Assembly: GCA_036653595.1 (NCBI GenBank)
Contig: JAVVTQ010000010.1
Location: 1 to 51,696 of the forward strand
Reading direction: 5' to 3'
Source: JAVVTQ01 sp036653595
Lineage (GTDB): Bacteria; Bacillota; Clostridia; Oscillospirales; Ruminococcaceae
DNA: 51,696 bases
The notes under the pieces: generated by a model
The model's input: the letters and a program-made list of their open reading frames with translations, nothing else
Told to the model about the DNA's origin: nothing
Database searches by the model: none
Shown: piece by piece, positions 23,892 through 33,584 of the stretch
Layout of the letters: each line of letters opens with the position of its first letter
How positions within the stretch are numbered: the stretch's first letter is position 1
Translations under genes and position numbers: made by a program

Positions 23892-25480
23892 TGATTATTA
23901 TATCCGGAATCAGAATACCGCTGGGCGCCGAGGTCGGCGAGGCAGAGAGTGCGGCTTTAAGGATGCTGGGAGCTGCCAAAGGCTCTGTCTTGGAAAAGCA
24001 TGTCAGAAGAGTATCGTTCGACGCGCGTCACGGCGGTATTTCGCAGGTGTGCTCTGTGTCGGTGACGTTGAACGACAGTGAGGCGGAAAAGCGCCTTTCA
24101 GAAGCAAATCCATCGTTTTCACTGGCGGAAAAAATGGTATATGAGCCTATCATAGGCTCGCAAAAATTAAATAGCAGGCCTGTTGTAATAGGCTTTGGCC
24201 CGGCGGGCATATTTGCGGCATATCTCTTGGCGAAAAACGGCTACCGTCCGATTGTGTTGGAACGCGGTGCGGATATGGAAAAGAGAGTGCGCGCAGTTGA
24301 GGGCTTTTTTTCCGGCGGCGAATTTTCGCAGATATCGAATGTCCAGTTCGGAGAGGGCGGTGCGGGCACTTTTTCAGACGGCAAACTTACGACGCGCATA
24401 AACGACCCGCGCTGTGATTTTGTTTTGGATACCTTTGTCAAATTCGGTGCGCCGGAAGAGATTTTGATTCGTCAGAAGCCGCACATCGGAACGGACAGGC
24501 TTCGTGGAATAGTATCCAATATCCGCACTTATATCGAGAGCTGCGGGGGTGAGATACACTTTGAGAGCTGTGTGGACGACATAGTCTGCCAAAACGGACG
24601 CGTCACGGCACTCGAGTGCGGCGGCGAGAGATTTGAGGCCGAAGCGGCCGTTCTCGCATGCGGGCACAGCGCGCGCGACACATTTACAATGCTGTCCGAC
24701 AAGCCTGTCATCCTGACGGCAAAGCCTTTTTCAGTGGGACTTAGAGTAGAGCATCTTCAAAGCGACATCGACAGAGCGCTGTATGGCCGATTTGCAGGCG
24801 ATGCGCGACTGCCGCACGGCGAGTATGCGCTTTCCGCAAAAGTAGGCGGGCGCGGGGTGTACACGTTTTGCATGTGTCCGGGAGGAAGCGTTGTCGCGGC
24901 CTCTTCGGAGGATGGCGGCATAGTCACAAACGGTATGAGCAATTCTCTTCGCGACAAGAAAAATGCGAACAGTGCGGTTGCCGTTTCTGTTGACAGCCGC
25001 GATTTTGGATATAATCCCTTTAAGGCAATAGACATGCAGCGCTCAATAGAGAGGTCTGCATATGCGGCGGCGGGCGGAGGCTTCACAGCTCCCGCACAGG
25101 ATATGAGATCATTTTTGAGCGGCGCGGCGGCAGCACTTGAAATAGATAGGATTGAACCGACGTATCAGCGCAAAGTAGCCGTCTACAAATTGGAAAAACT
25201 GTTTGGAAATGAGATAGGCGCGGCGCTTAAAACCGGCATGACCCTTTTTACAAGGAAAATCGGCTGCTTTACTTGCGGCGATGCTATTTTGACAGGCCCT
25301 GAAACGCGCACCTCATCTCCTCTTCGCATAGAGCGCGACGAGATTTGCCGCGAGGCTGTCGGAGTCGGTGGGCTGTACCCTTGCGGAGAAGGCGCCGGAT
25401 ATTCGGGCGGTATAATGAGCTCGGCCGTGGACGGACTTAAAACGGCAGAGACAATAATGGAAAAATACAAACCTTTTTAG
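23891..25480 (+). CDS. Uncharacterised FAD-dependent dehydrogenase (COG2509)
   Basis: 529 residues. An N-terminal domain of about 95 residues (RIPLGAEVGEAESAALRML...) precedes the FAD Rossmann motif VVIGFGPAGIFAAYLLAKNG. FGEGGAGTFSDGKLTTR and the C-terminal YPCGEGAGYSGGIMSSAVDG are the COG2509 hallmarks. The family is widespread in bacteria; no substrate is established. The ATG at 23891 shares its first base with the cdaR stop, so it is probably in the cdaA-cdaR operon in the position where glmM is usually found. Confidence 0.88.
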   Translation: MIIISGIRIPLGAEVGEAESAALRMLGAAKGSVLEKHVRRVSFDARHGGISQVCSVSVTLNDSEAEKRLSEANPSFSLAEKMVYEPIIGSQKLNSRPVVIGFGPAGIFAAYLLAKNGYRPIVLERGADMEKRVRAVEGFFSGGEFSQISNVQFGEGGAGTFSDGKLTTRINDPRCDFVLDTFVKFGAPEEILIRQKPHIGTDRLRGIVSNIRTYIESCGGEIHFESCVDDIVCQNGRVTALECGGERFEAEAAVLACGHSARDTFTMLSDKPVILTAKPFSVGLRVEHLQSDIDRALYGRFAGDARLPHGEYALSAKVGGRGVYTFCMCPGGSVVAASSEDGGIVTNGMSNSLRDKKNANSAVAVSVDSRDFGYNPFKAIDMQRSIERSAYAAAGGGFTAPAQDMRSFLSGAAAALEIDRIEPTYQRKVAVYKLEKLFGNEIGAALKTGMTLFTRKIGCFTCGDAILTGPETRTSSPLRIERDEICREAVGVGGLYPCGEGAGYSGGIMSSAVDGLKTAETIMEKYKPF

Positions 25481-25491
25481 CGGAGAAAATA

Positions 25492-27540
25492 ATGGCATTC
25501 AAGCGGTGGAAAATTTCGCAATATGACAAGCGGTCGGCTCAGGAGCTTTCGCAAAAACTCGGCGTGCCGCCTCTTTTGTGCGGAGTTTTGGCCGCACGCG
25601 GCATAGTTGACGCAGAGCAGGCGAGAGAGTTTCTCGAGGCGCGTTATGAGCTTGAGGATCCTTTTTGCATCAAGGACATGGACAAGGCTGTGAGTCGGAT
25701 TACAGAGGCTGTTGGCAGCGAGGAGAGAATAGCGATATTCGGAGACTACGATGTCGACGGACTGACGGCCACGGCCATGATATACAGGTATCTTGAGAGC
25801 ATAGGAGCCGATGTTATATGTATGCTTCCAATGCGCGAGGCAACGGGTTACGGAATATCTGCGGGAGCAATCGACAAGATTAACAAGGAGGGCGCTTCGC
25901 TCATCATAACGGTGGATAATGGAATATCGGCGCGCAGTGAAGTCGAATATGCAAAATCACTCGGCATTGATATTGTCATCTGTGACCATCATCTCCCCCC
26001 CGAAGTGCTGCCGGATGCCGCCGCTGTCGTCGACCCGCTTCGAAAGGACGACACAAGCACTTTCAAGGAGCTTGCGGGTGTCGGCGTTGCGCTCAAGCTT
26101 GCCGCTGCCGTCGAGGGCTGCACAGCGGAGGAGATGCTGGAGCTGTACGGGATGTATGCGGCGGTGGGCACCGTGAGCGATATAATGCCCCTGAAGGGCG
26201 AAAACAGGAGAATCGTCAAGGAAGGCCTTTTACAGTTTTCACAGTGTGAAATACCGGGATTTTCCGCGCTTTGTGAAAAGGCTGGGATAAACCTTGAAAA
26301 AATAGACGCGGGAGATGTGGCTTTTTCGCTGGCACCGCGCCTCAACGCCGCGGGAAGAATGGGCAACGCAGACCTCGCGCTCTGCCTGCTCATAAGCGAC
26401 GATGAGGAGGAGACGGCCGAGCTTGCCCAGAGACTTGATGCGCTCAACAAGGAGCGCCAATGCGCCGAGCAGGAAATGTCCGAGCAAATTTCGGCGCTTA
26501 TAGACAGAAACCCGGAGCTTACAAAAAAACAGGTTATAGTCGTTGCGGCACAGAACCTCCATTCGGGAGTGTCCGGCATAGCCTGCTCACGGCTTGTGGA
26601 AAAATACGGCAAGCCCACAATCATAATTTCTATAGACAAGAACAGCGCCAAGGGCAGCGGCAGAAGCATCGCCGGATTTTCTCTTTATGACGCGATAAGC
26701 TCTTGTGCCGAGATTCTGCAAAAATTCGGAGGTCATGAAATGGCCGCCGGATTTACTCTGGAAACGGGGCGAATTGAGGAATTCCGAGCCGAAATAGACA
26801 AGTATTGCGCGAGCCTCAAGGAAGCGGTGCCGGTGCCGGCGCTTGCGGTGGACTGTGAAATATCACCCGAAGAGCTGACTGATGAGGCGGTGGCGGGACT
26901 CGAAAAGCTAAAGCCCTTCGGCAGCAAGAACAGAGAACCTGTTTTCTGCATGAGAAACGCCATTTTTCAAAGTGCTGCGCAGGTGGGGGAAAAGCACTGC
27001 AAGGTGACTGTCGTATGCCAAAACAGGACGCTGTCGGGAGTCATGTTCGGCGTGACACCCGAAAAGATATTGTTTAAAAACGGAGATAAGGTGGATGCGG
27101 CGTTTTGCGCTTCAATCTACAGCCCAAATGGGCGCGATATTATTTCGATAAACATGCGCGACATGCGCCTTTCCTCGACAGACGAGAACGCGTATGATTC
27201 AATAGATGCCTTTCGGGCGTTTAGCGGCGGCCTAGAGCTTGAGCCGCGCCAGAGGGAGCTTCTGTGCATAGCCCGTGAGGATGTGGCGGCGGTATATCGC
27301 CAAATTCTCAAAAAGCCCGCAGTCCGCGACGACCTTGCCTGCGTGGCCTATGAATTTAATGAGCAGAGCAACACCGGACGCGTGCTCGCAGTGTTTGAGG
27401 TGCTCGAGCAGCTAGGGCTTGCAAAAACAGAGTCGGTTGGCGGAGTGAGACGAATATCAGGCCAAAAAAGCGATCAGAAAAGAGAGCTGCTCGATTCAAA
27501 TACATACAAAATACTTTCAAAGGCAAATGAAAATGATTAG
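25492..27540 (+). CDS. recJ: Single-stranded-DNA-specific exonuclease RecJ
   Basis: 5'-3' ssDNA exonuclease of recombination and mismatch repair. 682 residues, typical of the clostridial form. DHH phosphoesterase motifs: IFGDYDVDGLTA (Asp85, Asp87, Asp89), VDNGISA, and VICDHHLPP (Asp165-His-His). DHHA1 domain with GSGRSIAGFSLYDAI and FGGHEMAAGFTL, then an OB fold and a C-terminal extension of about 100 residues. Its end overlaps the relA start by 14 nt. In many Clostridia apt lies between recJ and relA; here it does not. Confidence 0.95.
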   Translation: MAFKRWKISQYDKRSAQELSQKLGVPPLLCGVLAARGIVDAEQAREFLEARYELEDPFCIKDMDKAVSRITEAVGSEERIAIFGDYDVDGLTATAMIYRYLESIGADVICMLPMREATGYGISAGAIDKINKEGASLIITVDNGISARSEVEYAKSLGIDIVICDHHLPPEVLPDAAAVVDPLRKDDTSTFKELAGVGVALKLAAAVEGCTAEEMLELYGMYAAVGTVSDIMPLKGENRRIVKEGLLQFSQCEIPGFSALCEKAGINLEKIDAGDVAFSLAPRLNAAGRMGNADLALCLLISDDEEETAELAQRLDALNKERQCAEQEMSEQISALIDRNPELTKKQVIVVAAQNLHSGVSGIACSRLVEKYGKPTIIISIDKNSAKGSGRSIAGFSLYDAISSCAEILQKFGGHEMAAGFTLETGRIEEFRAEIDKYCASLKEAVPVPALAVDCEISPEELTDEAVAGLEKLKPFGSKNREPVFCMRNAIFQSAAQVGEKHCKVTVVCQNRTLSGVMFGVTPEKILFKNGDKVDAAFCASIYSPNGRDIISINMRDMRLSSTDENAYDSIDAFRAFSGGLELEPRQRELLCIAREDVAAVYRQILKKPAVRDDLACVAYEFNEQSNTGRVLAVFEVLEQLGLAKTESVGGVRRISGQKSDQKRELLDSNTYKILSKANEND

Positions 27541-29695
27541 TTATGGGGATTTGTGCGCCCAAATAGAAAAAAGCGGGCGCCAGTACGACATGGCGCTCAT
27601 AGAAAAAGCATATCTTCTCGCTGAAAAAAGCCACAAGGACCAGCTGCGCGAATCGGGAGAGCCGTATATCATGCACCCGCTCAATGTGGCGCTGCTTCTC
27701 ATTGAGCTGGGGCTGGACAGCGAGAGTGTTTGTGCTGCGCTTTTGCACGATGTGGTGGAGGACACCGAGGTAAAAATCGAGCAAATAGAGAAGGATTTCG
27801 GCGAGGACATCGCGATGCTCGTCGACGGAGTCACAAAGCTCGGCAACATACCGTTTTCGTCGGTGGAGGAGCAGCAGGCGGAAAATATCCGAAAGATGCT
27901 GCTCGCCATGAGCCGCGATATACGCGTTATGCTCGTGAAGCTGTGCGACAGAATGCACAATATGCGCACGCTCGACGCGCGCCCGGCGCAAAAGCAGCGC
28001 GACGTCTCGCTTGAGACGATGGAGGTCTATGCTCCGATTGCCCACAGACTGGGAATGAGCAACTTCAAAGAAGAGCTTGAGGATTTGGCGCTCAAATACC
28101 TCGACCCCGTGGGATATGACGATATAATCAACACACTAAAGGAAAATGACAAGGACGAGAGCTTTGTCGAAAATATTGCAAAAAATATAGAGCAGCGCAT
28201 AAAGGAAAATGGAATTGAGTGCGCCGAGATACAAAACCGCGTAAAATCAGTCTACGGCATATACAGAAAAATGTTCATTCAAAACCGCTCTTTCGAGGCG
28301 ATTTATGACATCTATGCCGTGAGAGTGATTGTGCGCAACGTCACGGAATGCTACAACGTGCTGGGAATTCTCCACGATATGTACAGGCCGATACCAAACC
28401 GTTTCAAGGACTATATCTCCACACCGAAGCCGAATATGTATCAGTCACTTCACACCACGGTAATCGGCAAGGAGGGCATACCCTTTGAGGTGCAGATACG
28501 CACCTTTGACATGCATCAGACGGCCGAATACGGCATCGCCGCCCACTGGAAGTACAAGGCGGGCATAAGCGGAAAGGACAAGCTCGACGAGAGGCTCGAG
28601 TGGGTGCGCCAGCTGCTCGAGAGTCAAAAGGAGTCCGAGGACGCAGTCGATATTCTGCGCAACATAAAAAGCGACCTGCTGCCGGAAGAGGTGTATGTCT
28701 TTACCCCTAAAGGCGATGTTATAAATCTCCCTGTCGGTGCGACTGTAATAGATTTTGCATATGCCATACACTCGGCCGTCGGGCACAGAATGACCGGCGC
28801 AAAGGTCAACGGCAAGATTGTCCCGCTCACATATACGGTCAAAACGGGCGAAATTGTCGAAATTTTGGCAGGGGCAAGGGACAAGGGCCCCAGCCGCGAC
28901 TGGCTGACCATAGTAAAGACAAGCGAGGCAAAAAATAAAATACGAGGCTGGTTCAAGCGCGAACGGCGCGATGAAAACGTGGTCGAGGGCAAGCGCGCCT
29001 TTGAACGCGAGCTGAGAAGATATCTCATAAGCGTTTTGCCGGAGGATTACGAGGAATTTCTCGACGAAATTGTCAAGCGCCAGAAAATGAACACCGTCGA
29101 GGAACTTTATGCAGCTATCGGATATGGCGGGCTGCTCATGTCGCGCCTTATGCCAAAAATCAAAGAACAGTATGAGAAGCTCATAAAGAAGCGCAACCCC
29201 GTGGAGACGTTCGAGGTTCCCATTTCAAAGCACAAGTCCTCCGGCGGCGTCATAGTCGAGGGTCTTGACAACTGTCTTGTGAAATTTGCCCACTGCTGCA
29301 ACCCGCTGCCCGGAGACGGTATAGTCGGGTTTATAACGCGCGGTCACGGCGTGTCAATACACAAGAGCGACTGCATGAACGTGACGGCGGCAAAATTCCT
29401 CGATGAGAATTCACTGCGCTGGATAAATGTCACTTGGGCGGACGATGTGCGGGACAGCTTTAAATCCATACTTGAGATTTCCTGCGTCGACCGCACGGGG
29501 CTGCTGGCCGATATAAGTACACTGCTCTCGGCGATGCATATCCCCATATACTCGGTCACAACGCACTTTGACGGCAACGGCTATGTCACGCTCGGCATAA
29601 CCATCGGCGTCAACGGCAAGGAGCATCTGGACACTGTGGTGTCCAGACTGCGCAAAATAAAGGATATTGAGGATATCGTGCGCTCGGCGCGATAA
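27527..29695 (+). CDS. relA: Bifunctional (p)ppGpp synthetase/hydrolase
   Basis: Rel enzyme of the stringent response, 722 residues. The N-terminal HD hydrolase has HPLNVALLLIELG and ALLHDVVEDTE; the RelA/SpoT synthetase domain has DIYAVRVIV, YISTPKPNMYQSLHTTV and FEVQIRTFDMHQ; then TGS (VYVFTPKGDVINLPVGATV), a zinc-finger/helical part (VKFAHCCNPLPGDGIVGF) and a C-terminal ACT domain. Both catalytic halves look intact. ATG at 27527, with a second in-frame ATG six bases on; both lie inside the recJ end. Confidence 0.95.
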   Translation: MKMISYGDLCAQIEKSGRQYDMALIEKAYLLAEKSHKDQLRESGEPYIMHPLNVALLLIELGLDSESVCAALLHDVVEDTEVKIEQIEKDFGEDIAMLVDGVTKLGNIPFSSVEEQQAENIRKMLLAMSRDIRVMLVKLCDRMHNMRTLDARPAQKQRDVSLETMEVYAPIAHRLGMSNFKEELEDLALKYLDPVGYDDIINTLKENDKDESFVENIAKNIEQRIKENGIECAEIQNRVKSVYGIYRKMFIQNRSFEAIYDIYAVRVIVRNVTECYNVLGILHDMYRPIPNRFKDYISTPKPNMYQSLHTTVIGKEGIPFEVQIRTFDMHQTAEYGIAAHWKYKAGISGKDKLDERLEWVRQLLESQKESEDAVDILRNIKSDLLPEEVYVFTPKGDVINLPVGATVIDFAYAIHSAVGHRMTGAKVNGKIVPLTYTVKTGEIVEILAGARDKGPSRDWLTIVKTSEAKNKIRGWFKRERRDENVVEGKRAFERELRRYLISVLPEDYEEFLDEIVKRQKMNTVEELYAAIGYGGLLMSRLMPKIKEQYEKLIKKRNPVETFEVPISKHKSSGGVIVEGLDNCLVKFAHCCNPLPGDGIVGFITRGHGVSIHKSDCMNVTAAKFLDENSLRWINVTWADDVRDSFKSILEISCVDRTGLLADISTLLSAMHIPIYSVTTHFDGNGYVTLGITIGVNGKEHLDTVVSRLRKIKDIEDIVRSAR

Positions 29696-29714
29696 ATGTC
29701 GAAAAGAGTATTAT

Positions 29715-30170
29715 ATGAAAGTGATTATACAAAGAGTAAACGAGTGCTCTGTCGTTATCGACAAAGGCGAGACAAGGAGCATCGGTGCAGGGCTGCTGGC
29801 GCTTTTTGGAGCGGGTGACGGCGATGTCCTTAGCGATGCTCTTCTGCTTGCAAAGAAAACGGCAAAGCTCAGGATTTTTTCCGACAGCGACGGCAAGCTC
29901 AATTTGTCGGCACAGGATCTGGGTTTGTCGGTTATGGCGGTGTCGAATTTCACGCTTTTTGCGGATTCGCAAAAGGGAAACAGGCCGTCATTTGCAAAAG
30001 CGGCAAAGCACGATTTTGCGGCGGAAGCCTATGATATCTTTGTAGAAGAACTCAAAAAACAAGGGCTCGGTGACGTTCAGACAGGCAAATTCGGTGCAGA
30101 CATGCAAATATCTCTCGTCAACGACGGACCGGTGACAATAATACTTGACACAGAGGAGTGGCGAAAATGA
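29715..30170 (+). CDS. dtd: D-aminoacyl-tRNA deacylase
   Basis: Removes D-amino acids from mischarged tRNAs. 151 residues. MKVIIQRVNECSVVID is the standard N-terminus; VSNFTLFADSQKGNRPSF contains the active-site loop, with Asn where many homologues have Gln (VSQFTLYAD); the C-terminal NDGPVTIILD is the Gly-Pro motif. Preceded by relA with 19 nt between. The stop overlaps the next start (ATGA). Confidence 0.94.
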   Translation: MKVIIQRVNECSVVIDKGETRSIGAGLLALFGAGDGDVLSDALLLAKKTAKLRIFSDSDGKLNLSAQDLGLSVMAVSNFTLFADSQKGNRPSFAKAAKHDFAAEAYDIFVEELKKQGLGDVQTGKFGADMQISLVNDGPVTIILDTEEWRK

Positions 30171-30739
30171 ACATTGAGACAATACCTGTTGGTTTTTTGC
30201 AGACAAACTGCTATATAGTGGATGACGGCAAATACGCTGCGGTCATCGACCCGGGTGACGACGCCAAAAAGCTGTTGGATTATATTGAAAAAAAAGGACT
30301 AATCTGCGAGAGAATATTGCTGACACATGGGCATTACGACCACATCGGCGCAGTTTTTGCACTGAAGCAAAAGACGGGTGCGAAGGTGCTTATAAATGAA
30401 AAGGACAAAATCTCGCTGCGCTTTGAGCCGGACGAAACGGTGAGCGACGGAGATGTAATAAAGGCAGGACAACTGGAGTTTGCCTGCATGGAAACGCCGG
30501 GTCACTCCGAGGGCTCGGTCTGCTATATATGCGGTGACTGTCTTTTTTCGGGAGATACACTTTTTTTAGAGAGCGTTGGGCGCACGGACCTTCCGGGCGG
30601 CGACTTTGAAACACTGAGACATTCTCTCGAAAAAATCAATGCACTTCCCGAGAAAGACATGCGCGTTTTTCCGGGACATGCTGCGCCGACAACGCTGGCG
30701 CATGAAAGGCGCTGCAACATGTTTATGCGGATTGTGTAA
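30167..30739 (+). CDS. Metallo-beta-lactamase-fold hydrolase (glyoxalase II-like)
   Basis: 190 residues. MNIETIPVGFLQTNCYIV is typical of the family N-terminus. LTHGHYDHIGAV gives the HxHxDH metal site (His54, His56, Asp58, His59); TPGHSEGSVCY, FSGDTLF and VFPGHAAPTTL supply the other ligands. Likely a hydroxyacylglutathione-hydrolase-like thioesterase with unknown substrate. ATG at 30167 is used, not GTG at 30158: AGAGGA ends 9 nt before the ATG but touches the GTG. Confidence 0.9.
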   Translation: MNIETIPVGFLQTNCYIVDDGKYAAVIDPGDDAKKLLDYIEKKGLICERILLTHGHYDHIGAVFALKQKTGAKVLINEKDKISLRFEPDETVSDGDVIKAGQLEFACMETPGHSEGSVCYICGDCLFSGDTLFLESVGRTDLPGGDFETLRHSLEKINALPEKDMRVFPGHAAPTTLAHERRCNMFMRIV

Positions 30740-30769
30740 ATCGAAAATTGGCGGGAATAGAGATAAAAA

Positions 30770-32245
30770 ATGAAACTGTTTCTCAAGGGGCACGACTTTC
30801 GCTATGAGCTCGAAAATGTCATAAGGCTGTTTTTTGACAAGGTAGAGGTTTTGCAGGGCGCACCTATGGAAAAGGACAAGAAAGAGGACTATTGCTTTCT
30901 CAGACGCAGCAAGCTTAAGGAAAAATACAAGCTTGTGTGCGTGGTATTTGTCAGAGGCGGAATGTCGGGAAAGACCGCCGAACTCGACGTTGCCGACGGC
31001 GAAAAGGAATGCGAACTGCGCTTTGCAAGAATCCTGTACGAGGTGCTGATGACGGTTATGGACAAGTATCCGCCTTGGGGGATAATGACCGGCATACGCC
31101 CCGCAAAATTTGTCGAAGGATTTCTCAAAAAGGGGATGTCGGCTCAAGACGTGCGCGAAATGATGTGTTCGCGCTATCTTGTTTCACAGCAAAAGGCCGA
31201 GCTTTGCGTAAAAACGGCATTGTGCGGCATGAAAACAGAAAGCGGTTCGACAAAAAGCTATTCGCTTTATGTTTCTATACCCTTTTGCCCTTCCAGATGC
31301 AGCTACTGTTCCTTTGTGTCGAAGTCGGTGGAGCGCAGCGGCGCATTGATTGAGCCATATCTCACGGCGCTGTACGAAGAGCTGCGCGCGGTTGCGAAAA
31401 TTGCGCGTGAGCTGTCCTTGAAATTGGAGACGGTGTATATCGGCGGGGGCACGCCGACAGTGCTGAGCGCGCTGCAGCTGGGAGAATTGACGGGCGTTAT
31501 TGCCGAGAATTTTCCAATTGATGATGTGCGCGAGTATTCTGCGGAGGCGGGACGACCCGACACAATAACCAAAGAGAAGCTGGCGGTGCTCAAAAATGCC
31601 AAAATAACGCGCCTTTCGATTAATCCGCAGACGGGAAACGACGAGGTGCTTCGCAGAATCGGCAGACGCCACACGGTGAAGAATATAGACGATTGCTTTG
31701 CACAGGCGAGATCTTTGGGGTTTTCAAACATAAACGCGGATCTCATCGCTGGGCTTGACGGAGACAGTCTTTTGAGCTTTAAAGAAAGTCTCGAGTGGCT
31801 GCTCTCGCTTTCACCCGAAAATATAACCGTACATGCACTGACGCAAAAGCGCGCGTCGCAGATTAGGGAATGCGGCTCTTGGAGCGGCGTTGATGCATCC
31901 GCGATGGTCGACTATGCCGGCGGACGCCTCACACAGGCAGGATACGCCCCCTATTACATGTACAAGCAAAAGGCAACCGTGGACAACCTTGAAAACACCG
32001 GATTTACAAAGCCCGGGTTTGAGGGGTTGTACAATATATTTACAATGGACGAGCGCCACACAATAATCGCCGCGGGTGCGGGCGCGGTATCTAAGCTTAA
32101 AAATCAGATAAGCGGTGATATCGAGAGAATTTACAACTACAAATACCCGGCGGAATATATTGATGGCTTTTCGACTATTCTTAAGAGAAAGGAAGAAATA
32201 AGAAATTTTTATGAAAACATTGTTCCCAAAAAAGAAACTGTTTGA
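30770..32245 (+). CDS. hemZ: Coproporphyrinogen dehydrogenase HemZ (radical SAM)
   Basis: 491 residues. N-terminal domain of about 160 residues, then the radical SAM core: PFCPSRCSYC with Cys173, Cys177 and Cys180 (CX3CX2C), VYIGGGTPTVL, SINPQTGNDEVLRRIGRRH and ADLIAGLDGD. HemZ proteins are annotated as oxygen-independent coproporphyrinogen oxidases, but the true substrate is poorly proven. The relA-dtd-MBL-hemZ order is conserved in Clostridia, usually followed by hisS; here a kinase follows instead. Confidence 0.92.
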   Translation: MKLFLKGHDFRYELENVIRLFFDKVEVLQGAPMEKDKKEDYCFLRRSKLKEKYKLVCVVFVRGGMSGKTAELDVADGEKECELRFARILYEVLMTVMDKYPPWGIMTGIRPAKFVEGFLKKGMSAQDVREMMCSRYLVSQQKAELCVKTALCGMKTESGSTKSYSLYVSIPFCPSRCSYCSFVSKSVERSGALIEPYLTALYEELRAVAKIARELSLKLETVYIGGGTPTVLSALQLGELTGVIAENFPIDDVREYSAEAGRPDTITKEKLAVLKNAKITRLSINPQTGNDEVLRRIGRRHTVKNIDDCFAQARSLGFSNINADLIAGLDGDSLLSFKESLEWLLSLSPENITVHALTQKRASQIRECGSWSGVDASAMVDYAGGRLTQAGYAPYYMYKQKATVDNLENTGFTKPGFEGLYNIFTMDERHTIIAAGAGAVSKLKNQISGDIERIYNYKYPAEYIDGFSTILKRKEEIRNFYENIVPKKETV

Positions 32246-33149
32246 AATTGACGAAATAAACAAAAGCGCGGGTGACGAGGATTTCGTCGCGCGATGCGAA
32301 AAGAGCTACCAACACAATATAGACGAGGTGGCAGACAGGATAATTTCCGACAATCGCACAATTGCCATGGTTTCCGGGCCATCTGCCAGCGGAAAGACGA
32401 CCTCAGCGCAAAAAATCGCAAAGAGCATCACGGACCGCGGAGGCTATGCGGTGGTTGTGTCGCTGGATGATTTTTTCAAAAATATCGCGGATTACCCGGA
32501 GACAAAGGATGGAAAAAAGGATTTTGAGAGCGTGTATGCGGTTGACATAGACAGAGTAAACTGCTGCCTTGCCCAGCTGATAGAAAACGGCGTCTCGGAC
32601 TTGCCGACCTTCGATTTCATCAAACAGCAGAGAGCCTCCGAAATAAACCACATTGAGATAGACGAGGGAGAGGTAGTCATCATCGAGGGCATCCACGCCC
32701 TCAACCCGCTTATGTCACAGTCTATCCCGCAAGACAGGATAATCAAAATTTATGCAGGTCTGCGCGAGGAATACTGCGAAAACGGCAGGCGAACTCTTGC
32801 GACGCGCGACATTAGAATCACCAGGCGCCTCATCAGGGATTATTTGTTCCGCGGACATTCCGTCAGAAACACGCTGGAGCTTTGGGGGCGTCTTGTCGAC
32901 GGCGAGGAGAAATGGATAAAACCCTTTAAGGACGATGCGGATGTTCTGCTGGACACATCGCTGACGTATGAACCGTGCGTTTTTGCGCCGATTATGAAGA
33001 AATTGACAGAGGATGAAACGCAAGGAGGGGATTTTCGGGAAACACTTCTCGAAATCGCAGGCCGATTTGACCCATTTTTGCCGATAATTGAGCAGAAAGT
33101 GCCCGCAAATTCACTCCTCAGAGAGTTTTTGGGCGGATTGACGCTGTAA
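32211..33149 (+). CDS. Uridine kinase-like / PRK-family P-loop kinase
   Basis: 312 residues. An N-terminal segment of about 50 residues precedes the Walker A GPSASGKT (56-63); VVSLDDFFKNIADYPETKDG and VVIIEGIHALNPLM are typical of the uridine kinase/phosphoribulokinase family, and RDIRITRRLIRDYLFRGHS follows. The C-terminal 80 residues resemble those of clostridial nucleoside kinase-like proteins, which lack the TGS domain here. Substrate not established. The start overlaps hemZ by 35 nt, with AGGAAG upstream, so it belongs to the same operon. Confidence 0.85.
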   Translation: MKTLFPKKKLFEIDEINKSAGDEDFVARCEKSYQHNIDEVADRIISDNRTIAMVSGPSASGKTTSAQKIAKSITDRGGYAVVVSLDDFFKNIADYPETKDGKKDFESVYAVDIDRVNCCLAQLIENGVSDLPTFDFIKQQRASEINHIEIDEGEVVIIEGIHALNPLMSQSIPQDRIIKIYAGLREEYCENGRRTLATRDIRITRRLIRDYLFRGHSVRNTLELWGRLVDGEEKWIKPFKDDADVLLDTSLTYEPCVFAPIMKKLTEDETQGGDFRETLLEIAGRFDPFLPIIEQKVPANSLLREFLGGLTL

Positions 33150-33216
33150 TAATTGACGCAGATGATGTATAATAATCATGTCTCTAGCTTTTACAAATAT
33201 ACGGAGGTGCGAATTT

Positions 33217-33573
33217 ATGGACGACGCTTGGGAGAAAATCACGCAGAAGACAAAGGAAATTGCAAACTCTATAGGAAAGGCTACTGTCGATCTCGTCGAC
33301 AAGGGCAAGGACAAGGCGCGCGAGATTAAGCTTCGCAGCGATCTTTCCGCCGCCTACAAGGACTTTGGCGAGCTTTGCTACCACGAGGCCAAGGGATGCA
33401 GCGACGAAAAAGCAAAAGCCGACATGGTGGCCGGAATAGACGCGATAATCAAGGAAATTGCGGAAACGCTCGAAGAGGATGAAGAGCCGGAAGCAAAGGC
33501 CGTCTGTCCGCAATGCAAGCAGGAAATTGCGCCGGATTCCGCTTTTTGCAAAAACTGCGGCGCAAAGCTCTGA
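33217..33573 (+). CDS. Small zinc-ribbon protein with helical N-terminus
   Basis: 118 residues. Residues 1 to about 90 are a charged, probably helical or coiled region (KITQKTKEIANSIGKATVDL...). The last 25 hold a zinc ribbon with CPQC and CKNC. No enzymatic motif. GGAGGTG lies about 9 nt before the ATG, and a TATAAT at 33168-33173 could drive it, though no -35 fits at 17 bp. Similar zinc-ribbon proteins are common in Clostridia, with no known function. A strong hairpin follows at 33585-33616. Confidence 0.8.
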   Translation: MDDAWEKITQKTKEIANSIGKATVDLVDKGKDKAREIKLRSDLSAAYKDFGELCYHEAKGCSDEKAKADMVAGIDAIIKEIAETLEEDEEPEAKAVCPQCKQEIAPDSAFCKNCGAKL

Positions 33574-33584
33574 TATCTGGCCCG

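Noticed and set aside
27356..28045. 229-codon minus-strand frame
   Set aside because: Antisense shadow of recJ/relA; His/Leu/Arg-rich nonsense composition.
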